DNA of 64,000 nucleotides from Jaapia argillacea MUCL 33604 (lineage: Eukaryota > Basidiomycota > Agaricomycetes > Jaapiales > Jaapiaceae). The notes beneath the pieces were generated by a model. The model did no database searches and was not told the origin of the DNA. It saw nothing but the letters and a program-made list of their open reading frames with translations. Positions within the stretch are counted from its first letter, which is position 1. Each line of letters begins with the position of its first letter. Below, one piece after another: positions 32,724 through 44,600 of this stretch. Where the stretch lies: positions 1 through 64,000 of the forward strand of contig KL197784.1 of assembly GCA_000697665.1 (NCBI GenBank), written 5' to 3'. The position numbers and the translations under genes are program-made.

Positions 32724-35700
32724 CTACTTTGCCTTCGACTTATCCTTCAAGAGCACCAGAGCCTCACCCTGCAGTTTCCACTTTGTCCTCTTGCCAGCCT
32801 TTACCCACATCTCTGCCAATCGGGAAATGCAGAATCTATCTCCGACCTTCGAGGAAACCTTCACAACATCTCCAAATTTCAGCAAATTGTCGCTAGCACC
32901 ATCTGCGCCAACAGGCTCGGACGAGGTCACCATCGCCTCACAACCAATGAAGACTGGCTCCGGAGAGAGGGCATTCAAAGGCAAACTGATTATTTGAGCT
33001 CGCTTGCTCACTCGAACCATGATTTCGCCTTGAGAGTGACCCTGCAAGCTGTGGAAGAAACCTGTGTAGGCATTTTTCGGGGTTTGGGGATGAGAATCGC
33101 GAAGCTTGAGGCAGATGCAACTGTCTTCCAGAACAGGTGCAAATAATCTATGCTTGTTGATCAGCCACGCAACACCGCCTGATCAATGACGCTGACAATA
33201 AGCCAATAGTAACAGGGGTGAACAAATAACCCACTTGAGTCTATATCTTGTTCAACCGCCATCCTCGCCCATGCCACATCCACGTCATCAGGACTCCATG
33301 GTTTCATAAGCCTATATTGGGAGCCTGGATCTTCACCGGTAACGACCCAAGCACCTTGATCAACGACCAAGGACACCGATAATAAGCCAGTAGTAACCGG
33401 AGTTGCAAAATAAAATAACTGACCCTTATCTTCTTCAACCGCGCTGCTCACCGACATGGCATCCACTTGGGAACCCCAGACTCCCATCAGGTTATTTTGA
33501 GAACCTGGGTCTTCATGCGTAACAACCTGAGCATCTTGATCAAGGTGGGACGGAGGAGGGGTGACAGCACGGGCTCGAGGAGACTTGGGTTCATGACCGG
33601 CCATGTAGAATGCGAGAGCCCACTTGCTCACACTAATGGCACTGTCAAAGGACATCGGGCGGATGGTAGGATTTTTCCTAGATGTTCATTTAGAAAATTA
33701 TTGCGATGACCGTAAAGATCATTGGGAGACTCACTCATGACTGATGACAAGTAAGTGTTGAGACTCGACATCATCTGTATGCTGCGACATGTCGAGGTGG
33801 ACAGTGACAGTCCTCGCATTGACAGATACCACCTCGCCTTGACGCCCCTTCAGAGGACCCCCCCGAACAGATACGAGCAACCCAATGCGTGGATCCCTGG
33901 GATCCTGACTGATTACCAAACTGTTGGATAGGTGGGGAATGTGAAACTGCCGATGAGGAGGGGTCGCAAACAGTATATTCCACTTGCAAACGCGAACCTA
34001 AAGTACTTCATCTGAGTAGAAGTGATTGGATTCAAAAAAACAGACTTACCAAGTCCATAGCCGATTTCTCGAGATTGGTCTCACCGGCTTCATCCAACGA
34101 TACTCGACCCACGATGATCTCCACTTCATCATCCTCCACCAACTGAAGAAACCCCTCAGTACCAGCATGCTCCCCGACACGAACCCGCACATAATCGCCG
34201 ATTTTGAAGAAAGCCTGAATGTCCTCGACGGACACTTCCACTTCGTCAACGAGAACGATATCAGAATCCAATCTAACCGTCGCCAAACCACACAAAATCG
34301 ACTGGATTGTTCCAGCCCGACTTGAATAGTCGCCTTTCACCATCCAAACCCGATTGCCAGGCTCCAAGTGTAAGGCGGTGTCCATGTAAAGAAGTGGAAG
34401 GACTTTCGCCATTCCGAGTGCTGGGATGAAGGAAAGCACGGTTTCCATCGGGGGAGCGGCGACAACCTGCAGGAGAAATCCATGGAAGGCGAGGAGCAGA
34501 AGCCCCGCCCGAAACGAGTGCCGACCCCAACCCAGGTATTCCTTATAAGGCTCTACCTCGTCGCCATAAGCTGCTGTGAGGAATTCCGGTGTGCGTAAAC
34601 GGGGTATCGGGCGCCCGCGACGCGGCTCTGGATCTGTCTTCATGTGGAGCTGAGGAACGACGAGCATGGCGAACCTGCCTTCCCCATTAAGAGCGCTCCC
34701 ATTGAAGTGCTTAGTGACGTAGCCATAGTCACCTCTATAAACCCCTCTTCGGACGCGAACCCAAGACCCAAAGCGGATGCGATCCTCGCTGCTGACGCTG
34801 TTGATGTAGTTGACGACTTTGAGCACTGCGTTGTCTGGAATACGAGTGAGTGTTTCGCGAATGTACCCCAATGTCTCGGTGACGATGGCGTGGATCATCG
34901 GTCCGTCCATGAGCCGAACGATAAGAAACACTCGACCCAGTGTAACGAAATCGTGGCCAAACCACTGCAGGTGAATTGAACCGACATCACTCAGGTGATT
35001 GAGGCGCTCCTGGAATCGGTCTTGAGCCCCCAACTACCACCGATTGATGAGATGACACTACCGGTGTGAGATAGGCACGACGTACTTTAAACCTAGCAGC
35101 CCACATGACAAGCGTATCCGAAGGGGCTTCCTCGACAAACTCTTCGGCCTCCACCTCCACTCCCCCCCTCTTCGTAAACTTAGCAATCAACTCGGCGGCG
35201 ATGGCTTGCATCCTTTCCGCGTATTCCTGCGCATCTTCTTCGTCGGATGACCCAGCATAATCTGGGCTTCCATTCAACTCCCTCTCTTCATCGTCAACTA
35301 ATCGAAGAGGAGGAAGTGTCAGCCCGAGAGTATCAACAGAGAAAGCGGACTCACAGAAGTCCTGGAAATTTTGACCCTCGTCGTATCCCTCCTCGTCCTC
35401 GTCCTCATCAACTTCAACTTCCAGATCCAGATACCGTTCCTAGACAGATATATCAGATGGATTGGATTCATACTGTTGCACACTGCTCAAATACATACGA
35501 CATCTGTTCCGTTTGGAACATTGGACCGAGATCTCTTCTGACGAGACAGTCGCTCTTCAACAGTCGGGGATCTGACCCGCTTGTGACCACGACTTGCGTC
35601 TGCATAATTACACCTTTTAACGGGTGCATGAGTGAAGTGAAACATGTGCGTGCTCACCAACTTCATCGTCTCTCTCGCCGGAGAAACGAGTTTCATTCAC

Positions 35701-35817
35701 TTGGAAGAATTACATCGTTAGCGGATCCACGAGCGAAACATGCGCGCGCTCACCAACTCCATTGTCTCTCTCCCTGGAGAAACGAATTTCATCGACTTTG
35801 ACGGCTCTCGGGATCAT
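32724..35817 (-). CDS. Divergent Spt5-like protein with KOW repeats
   Basis: Probable paralogue of transcription elongation factor Spt5, which with Spt4 binds RNA polymerase II in the nucleus. The start is taken at ATG 35817-35815 (MIPRAVKVDEIRF). Short exons then give an acidic N-terminus containing RYLDLEVEVDEDEDEEG, like the Spt5 acidic region, followed by a likely NGN-type part. KOW-like segments follow in the long exon and downstream: VRVRRGVYRGDYGYV (about 34.75 kb), VWMVKGDYSSRAGTI (34.34 kb), VRVRVGEHAGTEGFL (34.18 kb) and VSVRGGPLKGRQGEV (33.86 kb). The C-terminal end (32724-33150) is a small beta-rich, Lys-rich part. It appears shorter and more diverged than canonical Spt5 and lacks an obvious CTD heptad-like tail. 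It is therefore more likely a lineage-expanded paralogue than the essential gene. Exon joins downstream of 34.0 kb are uncertain. Confidence 0.65.
35590..35795 (-). repeat. Tandem duplication of an exon-intron unit, about 100 bp
   Basis: Two adjacent units on the minus strand each contain ATGAAA then CTCGTTTCTCC or TTCGTTTCTCC, GAGAGAGAC, a GTTGGTGAGC donor and a GTAATT..AG acceptor region. The unit spans the end of the first coding exon of the Spt5-like gene and its intron. If both are used, the protein gains a short repeated segment. If not, one copy is intronic. Confidence 0.6.
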
Positions 35818-36289
35818 GTTGGATGAGGCGAAAGAGTGTTGAAAGAGAGCGACTAATCGACTGAGTGACGGAATCCACGAACCACAGGCGGACACACGAA
35901 CAACTCCGACCTCTAGTTTTCCCCCGATGTGGTCAACTTTGTTTCAAAGGGGCACGCAGTATCGTTACACATATCCGAGTCCTACAGTCCGAACAACGTG
36001 TTACATTACATCTATGGGAACTAATCAACGATGTCAACAGCTTATGAACGAGGATGAGCGGGTGAGAGGGAAAAAGGGCCAAACTGGAAAGTTCGCGCGC
36101 CTATATACTGGCTGCGCGGGGCAGACCTGCCCTAATGCGCATGTGACCTAACACGTGCAGTTATTACTCATTGTGTTTCGTTGCTCTGAATTTATTTGAC
36201 CGCTATCTGAGGGAATAGGAAGGCCATGGGCATAGAAAAAAGCGAAAATATAGTTCAAATCACACATTAATGAGGAGGGGAAGGGCCTT

Positions 36290-36725
36290 GTATTGAATTA
36301 TACTGCTGTACATGGAAGTAAGATACAGGAGGAAGGAGGGGAGGGGGAGGGGTGAGGGATGGGAGTGAGGGAAGAGGGGAGGGGATGGGGATGAGGAGAG
36401 GGGAATGGGGGTGGGAAGAAGGGAGAGGATGGGGATGGGATGGGAATCAGAGAGGAGGGGATGGGGATGTGAAGAAGGGTGGTGGAGGGAGAGGGAGGAA
36501 GAGGGAGGGGACAAAGGGATGGGGATGGGACAAGAAAGGAGGGGAGAAGGGATGGGGATGGGAGGATGGATAAGGGAGTGAGTGAAGAAAGGATGGTGTT
36601 GAGGGAAGGGGGTGGGGGATGTGATGGAATAGAGCAGGATGGCAAGAGGAGGAAGAAAGGGGGGGAGAGGATAGGAGAGAAGGAGAAAAGAAGGAACTGG
36701 AGAAGTGAATAAAGAGGAAAGAGAG
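36290..36725 (+). repeat. Polypurine (G/A) tract, about 430 bp
   Basis: The plus strand is nearly pure G and A, with frequent GGGGATGGGGATG-type runs. It resembles the tract at 21.96-22.47 kb in polarity, size and style, but not in exact sequence. Long Ser/Pro/His frames on the minus strand and Gly/Arg frames on the plus strand are artefacts of composition. It has quadruplex and triplex potential. Confidence 0.85.
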
Positions 36726-36739
36726 ATGGGCATACCAAC

Positions 36740-37042
36740 TCAACCGAACCACCGCCGTAAGCAACGTCCCACATACGTACTCACAACGTCAAGCCGTCGA
36801 ACCTCCCTTGCATCAGCTTCAAGTCGTGTTGAGGGTGGGCGGTGATCATCGATGGGTTCGGAGTGGAGGAGAGTAGGGAGAGGTACATTGGAAACTACGA
36901 ATGGACCTGCAAGATGAGACCATTGTGCCAAGGGCGCAGGAGAAACACGAAAGGGTACTAACCTGGGCAATCCTGTTTCTTCTGCAAGAGGGGAGAGGGT
37001 CGTCGCCCTGACTTGGCTCCCACTGGTCGCCAGGACTGACAT
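36740..37042 (-). CDS. Hypothetical short protein
   Basis: A 100-residue frame opens MSVLATSGSQVRATT and has no known domain. A possible intron with GTTAGT and GCAG ends lies inside (about 36910-36963), which would shorten the product. The evidence for a real gene is weak. It sits just beside the polypurine tract and upstream of the Spt5-like gene. Confidence 0.25.
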   Translation of the reverse strand: MSVLATSGSQVRATTLSPLAEETGLPRLVPFRVSPAPLAQWSHLAGPFVVSNVPLPTLLHSEPIDDHRPPSTRLEADAREVRRLDVVSTYVGRCLRRWFG

Positions 37043-40000
37043 TGTTGGTGTGAGCCAGGTGGCATCGTATTAATCGCCGGCTCTCGTCGCCTCAGTTATC
37101 TTGTGTCGTTATCATCGTTGTTGTCGTATTCGTTATCGTTGTCGTTGGTGGGGAAGAAACTCGTGACAGTATTGTGACATTGAGCGGGAAACCAGGCGGG
37201 GTGTGGCTGAGGAGGAGAATATTGATCAACGAACAGTACGATCAACAGCCGTCTTAAGTAAAATCGGACTGCATGAGGGCTCTAAGGGAGACTCCTCCAT
37301 GCACATGAAGTATCTCGATCATTTTCCGGGACGAAAGTGGTTGTACTACTAGGCCTCCCTCCTCCGAGCACTGAACCATGAATCCCGACACAGCCAGTGA
37401 TCCTTCCACCCTGAATTGTGTATATGAATCTCAGGGAAATTTTATTGTTAGGTTCCGACAGCATTCACCCCGTCCCGATGCCGCAGCAGCTTTCCAGATG
37501 GGAAAATCAAGTTAATCTTGTCACGCATATCAGTGGACGTTGGGTCATAGTCCTTGAAGCGGATTGCTCGGAATATGCTCTAGATATGTTTTATACACTG
37601 TAGCGGTCACTACTTTGGAAGATCTTAAGCGTGACGAAGCTACATGGCATCCGGTATTCGAAAGTCAGCGGATTGATGGTTAGCCACAGCGAAGGCGCGA
37701 GTACTTTCCACTCACAATTTAGGTTCGAAAACACAAATGCATCGCTATACACCTTCCACATCCCACCTAACCCATTAGAACAGGTGTTCAGAGTATTAAT
37801 AGATGTCTTTGACGTATCCCGACATATCCGACATCATCCCGTTGTCTCGATATAATACAAATGGGGTGTGCACGGGATCGACATTTTGAACGCTGGACGG
37901 TCGGGATCACTGCCTTGTGCTGGCGGGATTCTGTATAATGTTTTTAGATAGCTACCACATTAAATCACCATCAGTTCAGAGTTGTAGTGGAATATCTCTA
38001 AGTGCCACGAAGGTGGAAGGCCTCTGGTGTATTACGCCTAGCGTCATAGACACCCGTGACATTACTGATTGAAAGTACCATCTGGAATACTAAAATGACA
38101 TCTGAAGAACAAGGATATGGCATTAAAAAACCTCCTAGATGACCGTAGAGAATGGAATCAATGTTTCGATAACCTTGGAGGATCTCAGCCACAACGAGGA
38201 GGCCTCGGGAAGGCCGCGGGAGTATTACCGGCGTAAATGGACGATCGTGACGTGTGGCACGATATGACTCATACTGTATGGGCAGTCGCGGACTGGGTGT
38301 GTCACGGTGGCTCTACTGAAGAAAACACTGATGCTGAGATCGGGCTGCAGCAGCGAGTGGGTCTAGTGTTGACCGTCTAGGTTCACCAGCTACATATACG
38401 CACCAAGGTTATTCGTGTCATCGATATCTCGATTGGAACCAAAACCCCGCCGCAGATGGACACATGGGGTGCACTAATTTTGAAGAAATCAAGCCAGGTT
38501 CACAGCAACCCGGCTATCTTCTTCGTTTAAGCCATATGGCGATTTCTTTATCGATGTCAGTCGGGAGGCTCTTGCAACTAAATTGAGAATGAATTGAACG
38601 ATAGACCACTACAATCTTACTCTCGCTTCTCACTGAGGCATGTCAGTCGGGAATCATACCAATTCCAGTGAATCAAAGATAAGTTGTTCCATTGGCTTGG
38701 GTCAACCGGAGACGCTTCTGGTGAGTTGCAAATCGATAGACAAGTAGAGAAAAAAGATACGCAGCAAATATTCATGCGTTAGCGGTGGAGCGATTTCAGG
38801 ATGGACGAGAACTCGCCCACTGCTTGCCTCTAAGGGCGGAATGTCGATTATGTGCGTCAGTGCAGGTTCTGCGACCTCCTATCAATTTGTAACTTGCTGT
38901 CAGCAAGTGGGAAAAAATGCAAACAGTCTATCTTTATGAATCTAGCCAAACAACGGAAACAAAGAAAGCCGTCTTTAGCGCTAAATACAACACTGCTACC
39001 GGAAGCAACTGTGAGAAGCCATGTGGACTGTGAGCACAAGTCCGTCAGCAGGCACAAAGCTCGATATTGCAGCGTCTACCCCATATACCACACCTAAGCA
39101 AGTGAGCGCCATGAACAAGAACCGCAGCCGTTATGAAATTAGCTAGACGGGCGGGCCAATGTTGCGTCGAAACGAGGAACCCAAGAAAGGGCGTTGCAGA
39201 TGACACGTCTGGCCCGCGAGAGGACGTGATCGTCTGGGTGATGGTCTCCCGGTGTCATTTACGGGGAGCCAGCAGATCCTGAGGGATTGCGAGAACGGCG
39301 CTGAGCCTCTCAATGCCGGGGGATGAGGCGGTACTTCAGCAGAGTTCGATGAAAAACCCATAACCAAGTGAGCATCGGCTGCACCCGGGTCGGTAGAGGC
39401 TTGAATAGGTGATTTGGGGATGATTGGAACCAAACGCGACTTCCTGAAAGACGGATGCGTCCGAGACAGGAGGTGGGACGACGTGACATATGAGCAGAAG
39501 GTAGGGGAGCTGGACTGGAAGCTTTGAGTGATACAGACGCAGCTCTTGTTGCGCCGGCTTGGGATAAGGGGGCAGTCGTCGAATATAACATGGAATGGCC
39601 AATCGCGGTTGGGACAAATTTGTGGAGAGAGGGCCTAAAGTCGAATTGCGAGACGCAGAGGACGTAGCGTATGCTGGGTCCTCGTGGAAAGGAATGACTG
39701 AGACAGCCGTTAGGACGGCCTCGGTCGAATCTGGTTGAGAGGATGGGATGGTCGTGCAGGTAGGTCGAATTGGCAGGGAATACCTGACATAATGAGATCA
39801 GGGAAACTGCACCAAATCCGAGGAGGAGGGGCGCTCACAGTTATCGCGATGGCAATTCGCAGTCGAGAGACGTTTGGGGCCGTCGATCGACACATTCCAT
39901 CGAGTTGCTTTTTTGTATAGGGGCGCATCACCCATCATTCCTGCTAGGTTCTTTCTTGGTTGCTGCTTTTTGTTCGGGGCTGGGGTGGCATTGGATTGAA

Positions 40001-41189
40001 TTGTCTACTACTATGAGATGGTATTATATGTATTCTAGCGACACACAACCCCCCCCCACGGGTTGAGCAGAGGCATGTGGTGGTTCAAGACGAAGAAAGG
40101 AAAGTCGCGTCAGAGACCACGCGACAACCCAAAAGAGGACGAGTTTAGGGCAGGCTGTTTCGCGGCCTTGATTTATATTCCGACAAGCGGGTCGCTGAAC
40201 TTCTTCTTTCCAACCATCATCTGCCCGCTCTAAACCATACCCCACTATGTAACTGTAGATTATAGTAAAGTTGTAGCAGTGAAATATCGAAAGTTGTAGC
40301 CTCTTCAGAGGTGTCCTCTCTTTGAAAGCGACAGCGTAACACCTCTATCATTATCGTCCTACCAATAGAGACAATGAACATTATCCCCTCAGTGCACCGA
40401 ATAGATACGAAAAAGTTGGAGCCAGCCTATAACCTTTGAGGCTTTTGGGCCAAGGGACACATACCGATCGGCCTTGCGACCCGAACGACAATCGCTCGCA
40501 TTGGAGGTAAGTCTGTGTCTTCGTCTTCTTTGTGTTTTCTCAGTTGATGATGTATGTGTGTTTAGCGTCGGTAATCGCGCAAGAACTTTTACGAAACTTT
40601 CGACTCGATTTCAGTCAACCTCTGGCAGGCGAATACCGGGTTTTCCCCGCCATCGCCTCGCAGAGTAAGCCTCGACGTGTATAACACATCGTCGGCCGAC
40701 AACTTGCCCGGTCCGTCGGGACTGACATCGTGGAGCGCATGCTGGGTTTAGCCCTTCGAGAAGGAATCCAGTGCAGCTCTGAGGTTTCCAGGTGAGTCTT
40801 CGCAGTAATTTTGGTCTGGTATCGTCGTTCGCTATAATATTGTCAGCTGGACTTATACGACAAATGGGATGCCGGGACGCCAGCCAAGATAGCAAGAATA
40901 GTGACTACTCTCCTACAAGAGAGATCCTGAGACTGCTTTCTCATCTCAACGGTCACCGTCCTACTGTTGCACTCTACAGCCCAGCAGGTGTTTTTCTTGT
41001 CAATATTCAATTGGTAGTGGTTTCCCGTCAAATGTTTTTCTCCTTGAGCCTGACTTTAACGCAATGCAGTCTTCTGACTCTTAGATCGATCTTATACCGA
41101 AAAATCAAAGCAAACTGCGTATTTTTCTTCTAAAATGTGATTGGGAGATTTTTTCGGCGACACTTGATCTTTGATGATCGCTGATGCAG
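37043..41189. other. Region without a supported gene; possible 5' exons of the helicase at its right end
   Basis: From 37.0 to 40.4 kb I find only short unrelated frames. Between about 40.47 and 41.13 kb there are good GTAAGT/GTGAGT donors and TTTAG/GTCAG acceptors at intron-like spacing, with short frames such as LDLYDKWDAGTPAKIARI after the acceptor near 40849. These could be 5' exons of the zinc-finger/helicase gene, but I cannot fix a start codon. Confidence 0.35.
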
Positions 41190-41641
41190 TTGCCACCCTC
41201 AGGTTTCGTTGCCCTATTTGTGGAAAGGACTTTGCCAAGCAGGAGACGATGCGAGCTCATAAATCATCCTATCATCTCGATTCTTGTTCCATTCAGCTGA
41301 ACGGTACGATCTGTCAAATTTGGGGTTGAATACGTTACTGAATTTCATTTCTAGGTAAGAAAACACAAGTGATGCGTGATCCCAAGAGCCACGAATTATC
41401 CTGCTTTCTCTGCACGTATCGTAATAAATCGATTGCTGCTCTTCGAAAGCACGTCAAGAAACACGAGGTGGTTTCAGCGGTGGGAGATAAGGGCAATGGA
41501 ACAGGAGGGGTTCATGGCAAGGGTGGGAGAGGGGGTCAGGAAGATGATCAGATTGGGGATCAAGACGTGGACATGAGGGAAGAGGGAGCCGAGGACAAAG
41601 ACGAAGGAGAGGAGGAAGAAGATGAAGATGAAGATGAAGAT

Positions 41642-41679
<38 letters not shown>

Positions 41680-44600
41680 TCAGCGCGTGGGTGGAGAAAA
41701 CGCAGAGGCCGCAGGACATGGAGAGTCCGAGGAGTATGACGATCGCCACCAGGCTGTGGAATACCGCATGGAATCCCTGGGTTCTGAGGAGGATGCTATG
41801 TCTGTTGCGTCTCAATTAGTCGACCGGCAATCCAATGACCTACACTCTGAGAGATCGCTTTCCTCAGCAGCGTCACCACCAAGCCCATACCTGTCGCCTA
41901 CCCCGATTGATCACGGAAATACATCTCCCACCGAGGGCGAAATTTCAGTTGGTCATTTTACTCCAGCAGGACGGACGCGGCTCCGTATCGAGCCCTGCCT
42001 GGACAAGTTGGGCTACGTTATTCACCCGGATTTCCGGGTGGTTTTGTGCGTGACGTGTCAGGCGCTTATAAAGCCGGATTCGCTTGTCAGTCATGCGAAG
42101 GATGAGCATGGGGTGCCGGTCAATCCTCAAACTCGGATCAAGGTCAAAGAAATCGTCGAAGGACATCATATTCGTTCGGATCAAGTGAAATCCCCTTCTT
42201 TTGGCTCCCCCCCAGTTGAGGGACTTCGAATCGATCACGACGGCTTGGAGTGCTTGGAGTGCGAATATGCATGTGGCAAGCTCAGTACAATGCGGAAGCA
42301 TAGTGGTTCTGAGCACCCTAAGTCGGGAAGACGGCCTCAGTGGCGACAAGCGGCAGTACAAACCTTTTTGCAAATTCATAAACTTTACTTCACCGTCAAT
42401 CCCTCTCTCAGTCAAGTGGCTCCGTCAGATCCATATTTTTCGTTCATCCATGAATATCTCCCCAGCCTCCCAGCGCCATCTCTACCCTCTGCGACAAAGC
42501 CACAGGACATCCCTCCCCTCCTTCACGTCACCCGGTGGCATTCTCATCTTGACAAGTTCTACCGTGATGCCAAGACGCGTCAATATCTGAAGGAGATGGT
42601 CGCCCTACCTAAACCTGATGTTGGGGTTTATGGCGCATTATCTGGACATGTTTTCCGCTATTTACTGAGAGTCCGCGAACTAGGGAAGACTGCGGCTTAC
42701 CTGATCCTACGGATGATCTTGCACTATCCCTTGTGAGTCTAGATACCTTGCGATCCATTGAAGCCTATTAATCATCAACCGACAGAAAGGAGACAGGAGA
42801 AGCTTGGCATTGTCATGAAAACGACGACACGTTAGAAAGATACTCCAAACTCCTCGCCTCCTTCATTTACGCCACTCTCCTCTCACTTGGCCGCCACCAG
42901 TCAGGTTACTCTCTACCACTTGAACCGAACCAGCGGGATGCTGCGCGATCCCTAGCTCAGGCTCTGAGTGATGGTAAATCGTCGGTTGAGACTGAGGTGC
43001 ACAGTTTAGCATTCTCGCTGTTGGGCCCCTCCAGCGAGGCTGTTGCGAGGGACAAGTGGCGTTGTCCATTGATGTGTGTAATCGCCGTTATGGCGCTCCG
43101 GAATGATGGATCCTGGATAGCTGCCCGGCAGCTGACGCCAGAATTGGCTCAGTGGACCTACCTATGCCAGGCCGTTCAATTATTTGAGATATACCGGGTG
43201 GCAGATACCATGGGAGGCCTGCAGCGGCAAGTTGAATCTTTCACATTAACCTATCGTCAAGCTGATTACCTTGCATCTTAGATCTGCAGAGCATCATTGT
43301 CGTCTTTACCTCTGTGAAGGCGTCGTTACTCCGTATAATTCCATTCGGGAACTCCAGCATTTCGCCTCTTCTCTCGCTATGACAGAAACATCGCCTCCTC
43401 GAATCAGTTGGGACCGGTCAATGGAGTGGGTGGCGGTTGATGGGAAACGACTAGAGTTAGCACGATTACGTGCTGCCCTCCAGCAAGGCCTTCAAGAAGC
43501 TTGGAATCTCATGCTTGCACTTTCCGACAATCACCGCATCCCTTTTGCTATTCCAGCCAACCTGGTTGACAAGATGTCCAACTCAGATGCAGGATATTCT
43601 TGGCTTAACAATGCCAAATTCACGACGGTCGAACATCCCCTTATCCGGCATCTCCTCCAAAAAGGTGACGCTGATCGCCTTTTTTGGACGGATGGCCACG
43701 GGAACAACCATTGGATCATACCAACTTGTTTGCGCATTCTGGACCAAGCTGCTGAAATCAATAAACTCCTGAGCGTCCTGAACCACATCATTCCTGGTCA
43801 GCCTCCTCGTGGGACCGAGTTTATCTCAGCCCGAATCCGCAATGGAACTCGAGATCGTAATGTGTTCCTGGACCACGGGCGACTTTGGTTCGCCACGCGA
43901 TACACCAAAATGTCCAACCGTCAGGAACACAACCAATTCCTCCCCATCCTCTGCCCTCCTTCTCTTGCAGAGATTAATCAATATTACCTCATCATTATCC
44001 GTCCCGCTGAGACAATTCTCGGCCGTGTCGTCCACGGAGCCGACGCAGCCGCAGACTACCACAATTTTCTCTACGTCCAACGTGGAATTTGAGTCGAAGC
44101 GGAGCCATTCTCACACCATCTCGAGAAATGGACGGAACAGCATTTGCGCGTATCCCTTTCAATTAATCCTTGGCGCCACATCGCTATTGCTCTCAAGAGA
44201 GAGTTCATTCCTCCTACGTATCAAGACCTTGGAGTCAATGAGGTCGGCGATTCGATGATCGGCCACGGGACTCCTATCGCCCAACAACATTATGCACAGA
44301 ATGAAATCGATCTACCGTACCTGACGACGGAAGCGATGATGAGTTTCGGAGATTTCTGCGAGGACTGGCATTGTGTTTTGGGGATTGATGGTGTTCCTCC
44401 TGTGCCGCTCCGCATCATGCGCAAGCGTGTGCACCGGATGGCAGATGGCATGGGGGCGGCAGGGAGTGACATCGGTGGTCCGATTGATTGGCAGAGAGTG
44501 ACCAATCTGATCCAGGGCACAATAACTCAAGCCATTCAAGCTCAAAGGACGCAGATGGATGACCGCATCCAAACTGCCGTGACCTCCAGCGTGGTGGATA

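Noticed and set aside
36260-36774. Ser/Pro/His-rich frames of 100-158 residues on the minus strand
   Set aside because: Low-complexity translation of the second polypurine tract in several frames at once.
37715-37735. GGTTCGAAA, resembling a tRNA T-loop
   Set aside because: No acceptor stem or anticodon arm pairs around it.
39143-40245. Several minus-strand frames of 70-96 residues
   Set aside because: They overlap each other in different phases without splice sites that would join them, and no motif is recognised.
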